The notes under the pieces are model-generated. The model had not been told where the DNA came from. It saw only the letters and a program-made list of their open reading frames with translations, and did no database searches. From contig JACQFP010000002.1 of the NCBI GenBank assembly GCA_016200005.1, positions 1-64,000 of the forward strand: a stretch of 64,000 nt of DNA, read 5' to 3'. This DNA is from Verrucomicrobiota bacterium. GTDB lineage: Bacteria > Verrucomicrobiota > Verrucomicrobiia > Limisphaerales > PALSA-1396. Position numbers and translations under genes: made by a program. Position 1 is the first letter of the stretch. The number at the start of each line of letters is the position of its first letter. Of this stretch, positions 45,851 to 55,588 are shown piece by piece.

Positions 45851-46933
45851 ATGACACTGCAACGCATCGCCTACGTCCTGAAAATTTTTCCGAAGCTCTC
45901 GGAGACGTTCATCACGGGCGAGTTGGCGGAGTTATGTCGGCGGGGTGTCGAGTTGCGGATTCTTTCCCTGCTGCCGCCGCGCGAGGAGTTACAGCATGAA
46001 CTCGTTCATCGTGCGGGCTTGACCGAACTCACCACCTACGACCTGCAGAAGTTTGCCCCGGTGCTGCACGAATTTCGCCCGCAACTGATGCACGCCCATT
46101 TCGCCACGGAGGCCGCGGACAAGGCGCGCGCGCTGTCCGCAGAGTGCGGCGTGCCGTTCACGTTTACGGCGCACGGCTATGATATTCATCGCAAACCGCC
46201 GGCGGATTTTCACGAGCGGGCGCTGGCGGCGCAGGCGGTGGTGACGGTGTCGCATGCGAACGCGGATTACATTTCAACAACCTTCAATGTCCCCGCCGGG
46301 CACCTCCGCGTGATTCCTTGCGGCGTGGATACGGAAACGTTCCGACCGGCGAAGACTCCGGTGGACGGTGGCGCTCCGCCGTGGATCGTTTGTGTGGCGC
46401 GGCATGTGAGGGTGAAAAACATCAGCTTGCTGCTCGAGGCCTGCGCGGAGTTGCGACGTCGCGGTCTCAATTTTCGTTGCGCGTTGATTGGCGGCGGGCC
46501 GCTCTACGAAGAATTGAAGGCCAAGCGCGCCGACCTTGGGTTGGAAGAGATTGTCGAAATGCCCGGCGCCGCGGAGCAACGTGAGGTTTTGAGATGGTGG
46601 CAGCGGGCCGCGGTGGGCGTGCTCACGAGCGAGAACGAAGGCATGCCGGTGAGTTTGATGGAAGCGGCATCGTGCGGCGTGCCGGTGGTGGCGCCGGCGG
46701 TTGGCGGAATTCCCGAACTCGTGCTCGATGGAGAGACGGGCCTGCTGACGAAGCCGAACGATTTGGAAAATCTGGTTGCGACACTGGAACGAGTGTTGCG
46801 CGACGAGCAATTGCGGACGCGGCTCGGCTCGGCGGCGCGGGCGCGGGCGGAGAAAAAGTTTTCCGTTAAGCATCAGGTGGATCAATTGCTCGCGCTGTGG
46901 TCGGAAATCCTGAATGGAGGAAATCGCGCGTGA
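45851..46933 (+). CDS. Family 4 glycosyltransferase (WcaL-like)
   Basis: This 360-residue protein begins RIAYVLKIFPKLSETFITGE, typical of colanic-acid WcaL-type enzymes, and has HLRVIPCGVDTETFRP and ENEGMPVSLMEAASCGVPVV with the E-x7-E donor-binding pattern. It should add a hexose to a lipid-linked or growing glycan. Its stop overlaps the next start as GTGA. Confidence 0.93.
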   Translation: MTLQRIAYVLKIFPKLSETFITGELAELCRRGVELRILSLLPPREELQHELVHRAGLTELTTYDLQKFAPVLHEFRPQLMHAHFATEAADKARALSAECGVPFTFTAHGYDIHRKPPADFHERALAAQAVVTVSHANADYISTTFNVPAGHLRVIPCGVDTETFRPAKTPVDGGAPPWIVCVARHVRVKNISLLLEACAELRRRGLNFRCALIGGGPLYEELKAKRADLGLEEIVEMPGAAEQREVLRWWQRAAVGVLTSENEGMPVSLMEAASCGVPVVAPAVGGIPELVLDGETGLLTKPNDLENLVATLERVLRDEQLRTRLGSAARARAEKKFSVKHQVDQLLALWSEILNGGNRA

Positions 46934-47943
46934 ATATTGCCGTGAGCGATCCATTCAACGCGGCGGCGGACGCGGCGCTGCCCACGGTCGCGATAGCGCT
47001 TGATCCAGCGCGGGCGAAGAGCGAGTTCAAACGGCGACTCCCCAAGTTGTCCGGCGATGGCAGGCTGCGGCTGAAGGCCATCCGGGTCACGCGCCACAAG
47101 CCGGGCAAGCGCTGCGTCATTGAATACGATGTCGAAGTGGACCGACCCGACCTGCCGAAGCACGCGCTCACGCTGATCGGCAAAATCCGCGCGGGACGTT
47201 CCGGCAACGAAGGGTTTCGCCAGCTCGAAACGATCTGGAACTCGGGTTTCGACGCCCAAAGCGCGGACGGCGTGTCCGTGCCGGAACCCGTCGGCGTGAT
47301 TGCGGAATTCAAGATGTGGTGCCAGCGCAAAGTGCCGGGTGAGACAGCGACGCGGCTTTTGGCGGGACCGGACGGCGTGACGTTGGCCCGGCGCGTGGCG
47401 GATGCGATTCACAAGCTGCATCGCGCCAGCCTCCCTGCAGAACGCGCCCACTCCATGGCCGATGAGCTGCGCATTTTGCGGGGATGTCTTGAGAAAGTCT
47501 CGGCGCAGCGGCCCGAGCTGGCGGCCCGGGTTGCGCGCGTTAGGGCGGCATGTGAAGAATTGGGCGCGAGTGTGCCGGCGCCGAACCCTTGCGGGATTCA
47601 TCGCGATTTTTATCCGGCGCAGGTGATCGTGGACGGCGCGCGGCTGTGGCTGATTGATTTTGATTTGTTCTGCCTCGGTGATCCGGGTCTGGACGTGGGA
47701 AATTTTCTGGGTCATGTGACGGAGCAGTCGTTGCGGGAGCGCGGCCGGGCCGATGCGTTGGCAAACGTGGAAAATGCGTTGGAGGAACGGTTCGTGGAGT
47801 TGTCCGGCGAAACCGTCCGTGCAGCGGTCCAAGCGTACAAGACGCTGACATTGGCACGACACATCTATTTGAGCACGCAGTTCCCGGAGCGGCGACATCT
47901 CACTGAAGATCTCGTTAAACTATGCGAAGAGCGTTTGGGGTAG
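46930..47943 (+). CDS. APH-fold phosphotransferase in the glycan operon
   Basis: This 337-residue protein starts at GTG 46930, overlapping the previous stop. The catalytic loop is GIHRDFYPAQVIVDG and the metal site is LIDFDLFCLGDPGLDVGNFL, both of the aminoglycoside/choline-kinase-like family. The N-terminal ATP lobe is present (IRVTRHKPGKRCVIEYDVEV). Position in a glycan operon suggests phosphorylation of a sugar or head group rather than an antibiotic. It ends 13 bp from the convergent beta-repeat gene. Confidence 0.85.
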   Translation: MNIAVSDPFNAAADAALPTVAIALDPARAKSEFKRRLPKLSGDGRLRLKAIRVTRHKPGKRCVIEYDVEVDRPDLPKHALTLIGKIRAGRSGNEGFRQLETIWNSGFDAQSADGVSVPEPVGVIAEFKMWCQRKVPGETATRLLAGPDGVTLARRVADAIHKLHRASLPAERAHSMADELRILRGCLEKVSAQRPELAARVARVRAACEELGASVPAPNPCGIHRDFYPAQVIVDGARLWLIDFDLFCLGDPGLDVGNFLGHVTEQSLRERGRADALANVENALEERFVELSGETVRAAVQAYKTLTLARHIYLSTQFPERRHLTEDLVKLCEERLG

Positions 47944-47956
47944 TGACTCCGTCGAG

Positions 47957-49972
47957 TTACTGCAGGTGAATCCGGTAAAAGCGGGTGGCGTTGGTGGCCG
48001 TGTTGTCCTGCTTGTTCGTCACGCTGCCGTCGCCAATGATGCCGGGCAGAATGGCGGTCCAAGTCGGATCACTCAACGTTTGTTTGAATTCAAGGACATG
48101 GTTGCCACCGCTCACCGTGGCGAACGAAATTGTGGCGGTGTTGCCCGACTTAGTGATTGATGTGATGACGGGTGCCGCGGCGGCACAGTTCGTGTTCAAC
48201 GTGCCGCTGTTCGAGATGGTGCCGACAATGGTGCCGCAACCGGTCACGCTGGCGTTGGAGGCGATGACGAGTCCGTCCGCAAAACTGTAAGTCCCGCCCT
48301 GAAGTTGAAGCGTGGCCGGGTTGACGCCGTCGCCGACGACAAATGGCGATCCGTTGGCCGCCATCAGGCTGCGCAGCGTGAGGGTGCCGCGCGGGAAACT
48401 GAATTGTCCGTTGCTGTTGGTCAGCAACAGCGCATCCGCAGTGACGCTGCCCTGATCCACTGTGAAAGTTCCACTGGCGACGTTGATGATGCCGTTGCTG
48501 AACGGGTTGGCCACGGTCACGGCGCCGCCGAACACACTGACCTGGCCCGTCGAAACCAGGCTTGTTCCCACCACCAGATTGGAGGAGAGGATCGTGTCGC
48601 CGCCGGTGATGGTGACGGCACCTTGCGGCGCATTGGTTCCGTCCTCGGACATGCCGACAAAGAGGCTCCGCGCGCGCACCGTGCCGCCGGACACGGTCAG
48701 GTCACCGATGCCCTCGCGGCCCACCCAGATGTTATCATTCGTCAGCGAAAGTAATCCGCCGGTCACCACAACGTGCCCGATGGCATTGGTGAAACGACCA
48801 ATGGAAAGGTCATCAATGCAATACACCGACGCGTTTGGTTGGACAGTTAATGTGCCGGTGGCGTCGGTGTGACGGCCCACGGAAGCGTTCGTGAAATAGG
48901 CCATGGCGTTGGTGATCGTAAACGTGCCGATGCCATATCGGCCTATGGCGACGAGGTCGTTGGTGGCAATCAATTGCCCGCCGGTCATGAGCACGTCGCC
49001 AATGGCTGGTGCATTGTCAGCGATATCAAATCCGCCTCGCAACCAGACGAGGCCGCCGCTGATGTTGAATTTCGCGGTGCCGTAGTTGCCAATGCGGGTG
49101 ACGTCGGTCAAGGCGCCTGGAGTCACGGTGAGTTGGCCGCCGGAAATGTTCACGACACCAAACCCGCCAAAATTGTCGCCGATTGACAAAAAGGAAAACG
49201 CCGACGTCCCGCCGGATTGATTCAGGATGCCGCTGCCAAAATTGCCAACTTTGGTGAGGTCGTTGGTGGCAATGAACTGGCCGGATACGATTGAGACGGT
49301 GCCAGTTGAGTTAACGGCGTCGCCAAGGGTTGTGAGGAATGGCGAGAGGACAGTGCCGGCGTTGAGCGTGTAGATGCCCTGCGCACTGCCGACGGCAGCA
49401 ACACTTAGACCGAAGGTGTTCACGGTGCCGCCGTTTTGGGTGAAGGTGCCGATAGCGCCACTGGCGCGGCCAACACGGATGTTAATGAAATTTGGTGTGG
49501 TGTCGATTAACCCGCTCTCCATTTGCACACTGCCGCCCAGCACATCGAAGGTATCCCCAACGGACAATGTTGAATTGGTGACGAGTAAGAGGCCGTTGCG
49601 GTCCACGAGCAGAGGTTTCGAAGTGGAGAGCGGCGTGCCTGAAGGTACGCCGGTGACGAGCAGGATATTGGTGGAGCCGGCTGGCGCAGAAACCAGGAGA
49701 CTGCGCACCGACAGATTGGCTGCAGGGGTCGCCGAATCCACGGTGACGGTCTTGATGCCTCCGGCGGCGGCGTTCGTGATCAGGATGAAATCGAAACTGG
49801 TGCTCGGTGGTTGAGCGGCGGACCAGTTGGTCGCCGCGCTCCAGAGACCGCTGATCGAGTTGGTCCAGGAGTTTGTCCCCGCGGCAAAACCGTCCAAACT
49901 CGAAACGAGAAGGAGGGCATGAAGGACGCCGGTAAGTTTCAAAAGATTAAAACGATACTTTCTCATAAGCAT
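47957..49972 (-). CDS. Secreted beta-strand-repeat protein with RFYR C terminus
   Basis: This protein of about 671 residues has the N terminus MLMRKYRFNLLKLTGVLHAL and a signal peptide ending GFAAG. The body is many 35-45 residue units with TxSGG and VGRxG turns (GSVQMESGLIDTTPNFINIR, VGREGIGDLTVSGGTVRARS), resembling autotransporter-associated beta-strand repeats and suggesting a beta-helix. The C-terminal module ends ATNATRFYRIHLQ. No autotransporter barrel or PEP-CTERM signal is seen. A sigma-54-type promoter lies about 107 bp upstream, facing away from the prepilin-like gene. Confidence 0.82.
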   Translation of the reverse strand: MLMRKYRFNLLKLTGVLHALLLVSSLDGFAAGTNSWTNSISGLWSAATNWSAAQPPSTSFDFILITNAAAGGIKTVTVDSATPAANLSVRSLLVSAPAGSTNILLVTGVPSGTPLSTSKPLLVDRNGLLLVTNSTLSVGDTFDVLGGSVQMESGLIDTTPNFINIRVGRASGAIGTFTQNGGTVNTFGLSVAAVGSAQGIYTLNAGTVLSPFLTTLGDAVNSTGTVSIVSGQFIATNDLTKVGNFGSGILNQSGGTSAFSFLSIGDNFGGFGVVNISGGQLTVTPGALTDVTRIGNYGTAKFNISGGLVWLRGGFDIADNAPAIGDVLMTGGQLIATNDLVAIGRYGIGTFTITNAMAYFTNASVGRHTDATGTLTVQPNASVYCIDDLSIGRFTNAIGHVVVTGGLLSLTNDNIWVGREGIGDLTVSGGTVRARSLFVGMSEDGTNAPQGAVTITGGDTILSSNLVVGTSLVSTGQVSVFGGAVTVANPFSNGIINVASGTFTVDQGSVTADALLLTNSNGQFSFPRGTLTLRSLMAANGSPFVVGDGVNPATLQLQGGTYSFADGLVIASNASVTGCGTIVGTISNSGTLNTNCAAAAPVITSITKSGNTATISFATVSGGNHVLEFKQTLSDPTWTAILPGIIGDGSVTNKQDNTATNATRFYRIHLQ

Positions 49973-50078
49973 TGCTAGATTGACATCGCGATTTAAACAT
50001 ACAGCCCAAGCTCCCACGCGGGACAGCCACGGTCGAAACCCGGCGCAAGGTGCATATTTTTCATTTCGGAAACCTTTT

Positions 50079-50094
50079 AGCAACCGCCTTGCCA
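50079..50094 (-). promoter_or_regulatory. Predicted sigma-54 promoter of the beta-repeat gene
   Basis: On the minus strand TGGCAAGGCGGTTGCT shows GG-N10-GC with both conserved elements (TGGCA and TTGCT). The predicted start near 50068 gives a leader of about 96 nt. The candidate activator sites at 50212-50251 lie 118 bp upstream. Confidence 0.75.
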
Positions 50095-50211
50095 AAACGT
50101 GGCCACGATACTTCCTGAACGAGCGCGCATTGCCCCCCTTGAGTTTGCAAGGGTGGAGCGTGAACCAGTTCGTCCCACTGCTTGTGCGCGGATTGATAGC
50201 TCAGAGTATTT

Positions 50212-50251
50212 TGTTCCACTTGCGGAATCCGATTGTTCCGGAATCGGTCCG
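50212..50251. promoter_or_regulatory. Two imperfect activator sites between divergent sigma-54 promoters
   Basis: TGTTCCA-CTTG-CGGAATC (50212-50229) and TGTTCCG-GAAT-CGGTCCG (50234-50251) are imperfect copies of the 7-4-7 palindrome, 22 bp apart. They lie 118 bp from the leftward promoter and 128 bp from the rightward one. Confidence 0.6.
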
Positions 50252-50378
50252 GCACTGATCGGAATAAGGTATCATGGAGGGTGGCTAAAGGAGTCCGGCC
50301 AATTTGATTATCAAGCAAGCAGGCTTTAGCGTGTGGCGCGAGTTGGCAAGTGGCGGCGACGCGTTGCAAGAAGTTCGT

Positions 50379-50394
50379 TGGCACGTCGGCTGCG
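50379..50394 (+). promoter_or_regulatory. Predicted sigma-54 promoter of the prepilin-like gene
   Basis: TGGCACGTCGGCTGCG has GG-N10-GC and the full TGGCAC -24 element; the -12 element is CTGC. The predicted start is near 50406, about 100 nt before the preferred ATG at 50504. Confidence 0.65.
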
Positions 50395-50503
50395 TGATGG
50401 TTGACTGGTTATGATGACCGGTTCATTTCAACAGCGCGCATGCACCAGTACACGAAGTGTGCGGAATGGAACTTTTTCTGGTGATGGCACCGGAAGATTC
50501 TCA

Positions 50504-51355
50504 ATGTATGGTTTCAACATGAGTTCCGTGAGTAGAAAGGCCGGGAGCAATTCAACTGCTACAAGTTCGCCGGCCTCATGCTGCCGCCGCTCTCATTCTG
50601 CGCCGGCGTTTACGCTGGTTGAGCTTCTGGTGGTCATTGCCATCATCTCCATCCTCGCCGCCTTGCTTTTGCCAGCGCTTTCACTCGCCAAGGAAAAGGC
50701 GCGCAGCATTTCGTGCGTCAATAACCTCAAGCAGATCGGCACCGGATTGGTGATGTATTCGGACGACAACAACGATCTGCTGGTGCCGGCGGAATACGAC
50801 GTGCGGAATGGCGCCAAGTTCCAGGAAGGCTGGCCGACCTTGCTCTTCAACGGCAAATATCTGCCGGCGGAAAAATCCGGCACGTTTTACAAGGTGGCAG
50901 GCGGGGCCATGGTCTTTCGCTGTCCGTCCGCGCTCCCCAAGGTCTATCGCTTCGGTCCCAGCAGTCGCGATGACCCCGAAGGCGCCATGGCCTGGCCCTA
51001 TCCCTCGGAGAGCACCGGCAAGCGATTTCATATCGATTGCTGGTATGGGATGAATGGCTCGACCGGCAACCCGCAGAAGTGGCCGTTTGTGCGTATCCCG
51101 ATGGATCGTTCGCGAACCGCCACACCCAACAAATTCAGCAGTGCGGCGCGTTTCCCGCGCATGCCAACCGTATTCGACGGCTTCTGGATTCACAACGGCA
51201 AGGACGAGCGGGTCAACGCGCGTCACAATAAGAACACCCGTTCGAATATTGCGTTTTTCGACACGAGCGTAAAATCCTACGACACGTTCCGCATTCCCAG
51301 TGTTCGCGACAAGCAAGCTGCGGAGATTCAGTGGCGTTTTCCAGAATCGAACTGA
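50504..51355 (+). CDS. Prepilin-like protein with type IV pilin N-terminal signal
   Basis: This protein of about 283 residues is shown from ATG 50504; ATG 50519 is an alternative, and the frame stays open to 50411. A basic, Ser-rich leader of about 40 residues precedes the prepilin motif [20 protein letters not shown] and its hydrophobic helix ([20 protein letters not shown]). The globular part includes [20 protein letters not shown] and a C-terminal [16 protein letters not shown], resembling the H-X9-DG domain. Such proteins are numerous in Verrucomicrobia and Planctomycetes; their role in pseudopilus-type structures is presumed. Confidence 0.86.
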   Translation: MYGFNMSSVSRKAGSNSTATSSPASCCRRSHSAPAFTLVELLVVIAIISILAALLLPALSLAKEKARSISCVNNLKQIGTGLVMYSDDNNDLLVPAEYDVRNGAKFQEGWPTLLFNGKYLPAEKSGTFYKVAGGAMVFRCPSALPKVYRFGPSSRDDPEGAMAWPYPSESTGKRFHIDCWYGMNGSTGNPQKWPFVRIPMDRSRTATPNKFSSAARFPRMPTVFDGFWIHNGKDERVNARHNKNTRSNIAFFDTSVKSYDTFRIPSVRDKQAAEIQWRFPESN

Positions 51356-51407
51356 GATGGCAGTAAAATTCCAAACGACGTAAATAACTTGTCACCCAAT
51401 CACTCCG

Positions 51408-52058
51408 ATGACTCCCAAAGGTAAACAAATCGCAGTCGGCGCGCTTTCGATCCTGGCCATCCTTGGCTCGGCGGCTTGGATTTACTTTGGGCAGTTCAAG
51501 TCGGCCAAACACAACGTCGCGCTGCACCAGCGGGTGGGCGAAGTCATGGCCGAGCAAACGGCGAAATTGGTGGCGCACAAAGCCCGTGTGGTGCTCATCA
51601 CGATTCCGACCGGTGGCGAACCGGAATTAAAGACGCAGTTGGACTCCTTCCGCCGAGCGCTCAAGAAACTGGGCGATTATGAACTCAAGGAGTACGAACT
51701 CGATACGAAGGACCAGCCGAAATACGGAGTCGGCACGGGCCTTTCGGGCCGGCGTTATGTTCGCATGGTGAAGAAAAATGAGAAGGCGGACGTGTTTGTG
51801 TCGTTCGTCGGTGCGCCGGGCTTGAAGGACGAGGAACTCGCGGAACTGGGCAAGCCGCCGAAGTTCGTCGCCGAGACGCGGACGCCGGACCACCTGCCAA
51901 AACTCTTCGACAAACAAGTCATCAGCGTGGCCGTGGTGTCGCGCTTCGTTTTCCCCGCGCCCGGCCCGCAAGAGCCAAAGACCGCGCAAGAGTGGTTTGA
52001 CAAGCGTTATCAGATCATTGCGGCGGACTCCATCAGCACCATTCCGAAACCGGAGTAG
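51408..52058 (+). CDS. Membrane-anchored protein of unknown function
   Basis: This 216-residue protein has one N-terminal helix (IAVGALSILAILGSAAWIYF) and a periplasmic domain with alternating strands and helices (KARVVLITIPTGGEPELKTQ, KADVFVSFVGAPG, FDKQVISVAVVSRF). The pattern resembles one lobe of a periplasmic-binding-protein fold, but no family is certain. It starts 52 bp after the prepilin-like gene. Confidence 0.7.
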   Translation: MTPKGKQIAVGALSILAILGSAAWIYFGQFKSAKHNVALHQRVGEVMAEQTAKLVAHKARVVLITIPTGGEPELKTQLDSFRRALKKLGDYELKEYELDTKDQPKYGVGTGLSGRRYVRMVKKNEKADVFVSFVGAPGLKDEELAELGKPPKFVAETRTPDHLPKLFDKQVISVAVVSRFVFPAPGPQEPKTAQEWFDKRYQIIAADSISTIPKPE

Positions 52059-52145
52059 GGCAGGGATGGTGATGCAGTAACGGGAGGGCCTGCCGGGTTT
52101 TCACACTTGCCCGCTTCTTGATTGCAGGGCAGGATGCTTCAACCC

Positions 52146-54014
52146 ATGAGAGCTACTGCTCGTTGCTGGTTGATCTTTCTGTGTCTCGTGACCTGTCTCG
52201 CTGCCGCCCAGTCCGACGGTGGGAAGTTTGAATCGGTCGGCATTCCAGTGCGCAAAGGCGGGTTGATGGGTTGCATCGTCGGACCGGACGGCAAAGGCGG
52301 CGAGGTGCTCTACTTCAATTTCAATCAACTCAGCGGCCTGCTGTTTCTCGTTCAGGTGAATCCGGATACCGGCGAGGCGCGGCAGTTCAACGCGCCCCAA
52401 GGTCCGGGCGCGTGGGCGTTGATCAAAGGGCCAGACGACAAAATCTATCTCGGCACTTGGGACGGCGCGCTGATGTTGCGTTTCGATCCGAAACAACCGG
52501 AGAAAGGTCTCGTGGTCGTTGGCAAGCCGTCGCCTACCGAGGATTACCTGTGGCAGTACGATATCGGCAAGGATGGCAAGCTCTACGCCTGCACGTATCC
52601 GCAGGCGAAACTGGTGAGCTTCGATCCGAGGACGGACGTGATGGAAGATCTCGGACGAATGCACCCAACCGAAATGTATGCGCGCAGTCTCGCAGTGGGA
52701 GCGAGCGGCAAGGTCTATGTCGCCATCGGCACGGAGAAGGGCGACCTCGTGATGTTCGACCCTGCGACGCGCAAACATCAGAGCATTCTGCCGGACAACC
52801 TCCGCGCTGCGAAAGGTGCCACCGGAGTCTCCGTCTGGCGCGGCGCGGATGGTCAAGCTTACGCGCAAATCGACAGCAAGCAGGCACGCCTCGACGACGA
52901 ACAAGTCGTGGTCGTCACAAATGCTCCAGGCAAGGCGCCAATGAAACTTCGCGACGGCCGCGAAGTCGTTGAGTTTGGCCGCGGCACGTTTTCGCTTAAA
53001 GATCCGCCTAGCGGCAAAGTAACCGAGCGCACTTTCAAGTATGCCGGCAACGGCGATCTCATTTTCGTGCTCGGCGTCGGGCCGTCCAACTGCGTGTACG
53101 GCAGCACGGCGATGCCATTGGAAGTTTTCCGCTATGATCCGGGTGCGAACCGCAGCGATGCGCTCGGCGCCATGCCGGGCGGCGAGGTTTACTCCATGCT
53201 GGAAGACCGGCACAAACTCTACCTCTGCTACTACGGCGGCTCGGTGATGAATCTCTTTGATCCCGCCAAGCCATTCTGGAAGTTTGGGTCGGGCGCAGAT
53301 TGCAACCCGATTTCCTTCGGCGGCGTGGGCGACGGCCACCTGCGTCCGCGAGCAATGATTCGCGGGCCGGACGACCTGATCTACGTTGGCAGCGAGCCGC
53401 CTTATGGCCAACTGGGCGGCGCTTTGGGTGTCTGGGATCCCCGGCAAAACAAGACCGTCGAGAACTACCGGCACATCGTCACCAACCAAAGCATCGTGTC
53501 GCTCGCTTGGGAGACGAAGAGCGGCCTGATCTTTGGTGGGAGTGCGATTGTGGGCGGTGGCGGCGCGCGCCCCAGTGAAAAGGAGGCAAAGTTTTTCGCA
53601 TTTGATCCGAAACAGAAGCGCAAGGTTTTCGAAACGGCGCTGGTGCCGGGCGCAACGAAATATCCAGCCACGTTCGCGACGCATGGCAAAGTCTTCGCGA
53701 CCGTCGGCGACAAACTCTTCGAGTTTGACCCACAGGCGATGAAAGTTGTGAGAACGATCACACTGCCGGGCGGGCAACTGGATATTTCGCTGGGGCAACA
53801 TCGGAACGGGAAGTTGATTGGACTGACGACGAAGGGGGTTTACGTTCTTGATCCTGACCGGGGCAAACTTGTTCACACAGGTGATGCTCCCGTCAAAGTG
53901 AATTGTGGATTTGCGCTGGTGGATGACGCCGTCTATTTTGGGTCGAAAGCCGAACTATGGCGTTATTTGCTGCCGGCGTCGGTCGTCACCAAATCAGAAA
54001 ACAAATCTCAATGA
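52146..54014 (+). CDS. Secreted beta-propeller protein
   Basis: This protein of about 622 residues has a signal peptide ([16 protein letters not shown]) and many propeller-like blades ([80 protein letters not shown]). This recalls SMP-30/gluconolactonase and Vgb-type propellers, but no catalytic set was identified. ATG 52146 is preferred, with AGGA about nine bases upstream; TTG 52122 is possible. It starts a cluster with the hydrolases downstream. Confidence 0.78.
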   Translation: MRATARCWLIFLCLVTCLAAAQSDGGKFESVGIPVRKGGLMGCIVGPDGKGGEVLYFNFNQLSGLLFLVQVNPDTGEARQFNAPQGPGAWALIKGPDDKIYLGTWDGALMLRFDPKQPEKGLVVVGKPSPTEDYLWQYDIGKDGKLYACTYPQAKLVSFDPRTDVMEDLGRMHPTEMYARSLAVGASGKVYVAIGTEKGDLVMFDPATRKHQSILPDNLRAAKGATGVSVWRGADGQAYAQIDSKQARLDDEQVVVVTNAPGKAPMKLRDGREVVEFGRGTFSLKDPPSGKVTERTFKYAGNGDLIFVLGVGPSNCVYGSTAMPLEVFRYDPGANRSDALGAMPGGEVYSMLEDRHKLYLCYYGGSVMNLFDPAKPFWKFGSGADCNPISFGGVGDGHLRPRAMIRGPDDLIYVGSEPPYGQLGGALGVWDPRQNKTVENYRHIVTNQSIVSLAWETKSGLIFGGSAIVGGGGARPSEKEAKFFAFDPKQKRKVFETALVPGATKYPATFATHGKVFATVGDKLFEFDPQAMKVVRTITLPGGQLDISLGQHRNGKLIGLTTKGVYVLDPDRGKLVHTGDAPVKVNCGFALVDDAVYFGSKAELWRYLLPASVVTKSENKSQ

Positions 54015-54027
54015 TAGGAATCGAGTT

Positions 54028-55584
54028 ATGAAAGCGAGATGCGATGGCGCAATTGAGTTTGGGGAGCGCGCCCGCCTCGGGCGCTGCCGAAGACGCCCGC
54101 GTCGTCCGCTTCCTCAGTCGTTTGGTCACATCATTTCGATTACGCTGCGCGGAGAGGGTTCGGCGCGAGGGCGCGCCGAACGACAGCCGGGGCGGCTGCG
54201 CTCCCCAATTCTTTCAACGTCGGCGCTCCGGTCAATTATTTGCGTTCTCGTCGCGGTTTCTCTGGTTGTTGCCCACTCGTTATTGGCGGCAAGCAACAAT
54301 GAGTCAAACCTTGGTGCCGACGGCTGGAGCGGAGTGGCGCAGCGCGACGAAATCCGCCCCACCTTCGAGTTCAAGAAACACGGCGGACCAAATCACGACG
54401 GCAGTCTCATCATTCGCGCCGATGACCGCGAAGGTTTGGACGGCCATTGGACCAAGGCTTTTCCTGTCAAGGGCGGCCAATACTACGGCTTCCGCGCAGT
54501 GCGGCGGGTCGAAAATGTGGTGTCACCACGCCGCAGCGTGCTGGCGCGAATTCTATGGCGCGATGAAAAGGGCCGCCCCGTGTATCACGATGAACCCGGC
54601 GCCAAGAGCTACGCGCCCGGCGTGGCCCCAGTCGCCGAACCGGAATATCCGCCGGATCGAGCAACAGACGCGAAGGGCTGGACGGAAGTCGCCGACGTTT
54701 ATCAGGCGCCGTCGAAAGCGACCCAGGCAATTGTCGAATTGTATTTCCGCTGGGCGCCGCGCGCGCAAGTGGAGTGGAGCGAAGTTGCGTTGACCGAAAC
54801 CACCGCGCCGCCGTCGCGCAAAGTCCGTCTCGCCACCATTCATTACGTGCCCAAAGGCGGGAAGACAGCCATGGACAGTTGCCGGCAGTTCGCGCAGTTC
54901 ATTGAAGAAGCGGCGCGACAAAAGGCCGACCTCGTTGTGCTGCCCGAAACACTTACGCAAACCGGCAATGGACTTTCCTACGTCGAAGCTGCGGAGCCGA
55001 TTCCCGGTCCATCGACCGAATACTTTGGTGAGCTGGCGCGCAAGCACGGCGTTTATCTCGTGGCGGGTTTGGTCGAGCGCGAGAAGCATCTCGTCTATAA
55101 CACCGGCGTGCTCATCGGACCGGACGGCAAACTTATCGGCAAGTACCGTAAGGTCACGCTGCCGCGCACGGAGATCGAGGCGGGCGTCACGCCCGGCCAC
55201 GAGTATCCGGTGTTTGACACGCGCTTCGGCAAGGTCGGCATCATGATCTGCTACGACGGTTTCTTCCCCGAACCCGCGCGGCAGTTGAGCATTCGCGGTG
55301 CGGAGGTGATTGCGTTTCCGGTCGCCGGCTGCAACCCGATGCTCGCCGCGGCGCGCGCGTGCGAGAACCACGTGTTCCTCGTCAGCAGCACCTACACCGA
55401 TCTCAAGAGCAACTGGATGATCTCCGCGATTTATGACCGCGAAGGTCAGGTCCTCGCTCAAGCCAAGCAATGGGGCGAAGTGGTGGTGGCAGAAGTCGAT
55501 TTGGGCAAGCGGCTTTATTGGTCGAGCCTGGGCGATTTCAAAGGCGAGAACCCGCGCCACCGACCGGTCTGGCCGGGGGAATGA
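54028..55584 (+). CDS. Nitrilase-family carbon-nitrogen hydrolase with repeat-derived N terminus
   Basis: This 518-residue protein has its hydrolase domain at about 270-518. The Glu-Lys-Cys triad is visible as [26 protein letters not shown] and [16 protein letters not shown]. The substrate is probably an amide or nitrile. An N-terminal beta-rich domain (about 100-260; GYYFRWAPR-type strands) precedes it. From ATG 54028, residues 12-60 are encoded by a 146-bp repeat (54061-54206), Arg-rich, lying before the signal-like helix [21 protein letters not shown] later start, if used, would omit the repeat. Confidence 0.85.
   Translation: MKARCDGAIEFGERARLGRCRRRPRRPLPQSFGHIISITLRGEGSARGRAERQPGRLRSPILSTSALRSIICVLVAVSLVVAHSLLAASNNESNLGADGWSGVAQRDEIRPTFEFKKHGGPNHDGSLIIRADDREGLDGHWTKAFPVKGGQYYGFRAVRRVENVVSPRRSVLARILWRDEKGRPVYHDEPGAKSYAPGVAPVAEPEYPPDRATDAKGWTEVADVYQAPSKATQAIVELYFRWAPRAQVEWSEVALTETTAPPSRKVRLATIHYVPKGGKTAMDSCRQFAQFIEEAARQKADLVVLPETLTQTGNGLSYVEAAEPIPGPSTEYFGELARKHGVYLVAGLVEREKHLVYNTGVLIGPDGKLIGKYRKVTLPRTEIEAGVTPGHEYPVFDTRFGKVGIMICYDGFFPEPARQLSIRGAEVIAFPVAGCNPMLAAARACENHVFLVSSTYTDLKSNWMISAIYDREGQVLAQAKQWGEVVVAEVDLGKRLYWSSLGDFKGENPRHRPVWPGE
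54061..54206. repeat. 146-bp palindromic element, copy 1
   Basis: The element starts GGGGAGCGCGCCCGCCTCGG and ends GGGGCGGCTGCGCTCCCC, so its ends are inverted repeats. An inner hairpin, TTCGGCGCG/CGCGCCGAA, is also present. It matches the reverse complement of 56554-56699 over both outer thirds, with a diverged centre and identical length. It lies within the 5' coding part of the nitrilase-like gene. Confidence 0.85.
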
Positions 55585-55588
55585 AAGT

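Noticed and set aside
50344-50377. Further sigma-54-like sequences (TGGCAAGTGGCGGCG and TGGCGGCGACGCGTTGC)
   Set aside because: GG and GC are not separated by ten bases (off by one or two), which RpoN does not tolerate. The site at 50379 with exact spacing is preferred.
52101-53876. A 591-codon open frame on the minus strand
   Set aside because: It is antisense to the beta-propeller gene, which has a signal peptide and regular blade motifs. The antisense product has no domain or start signal.
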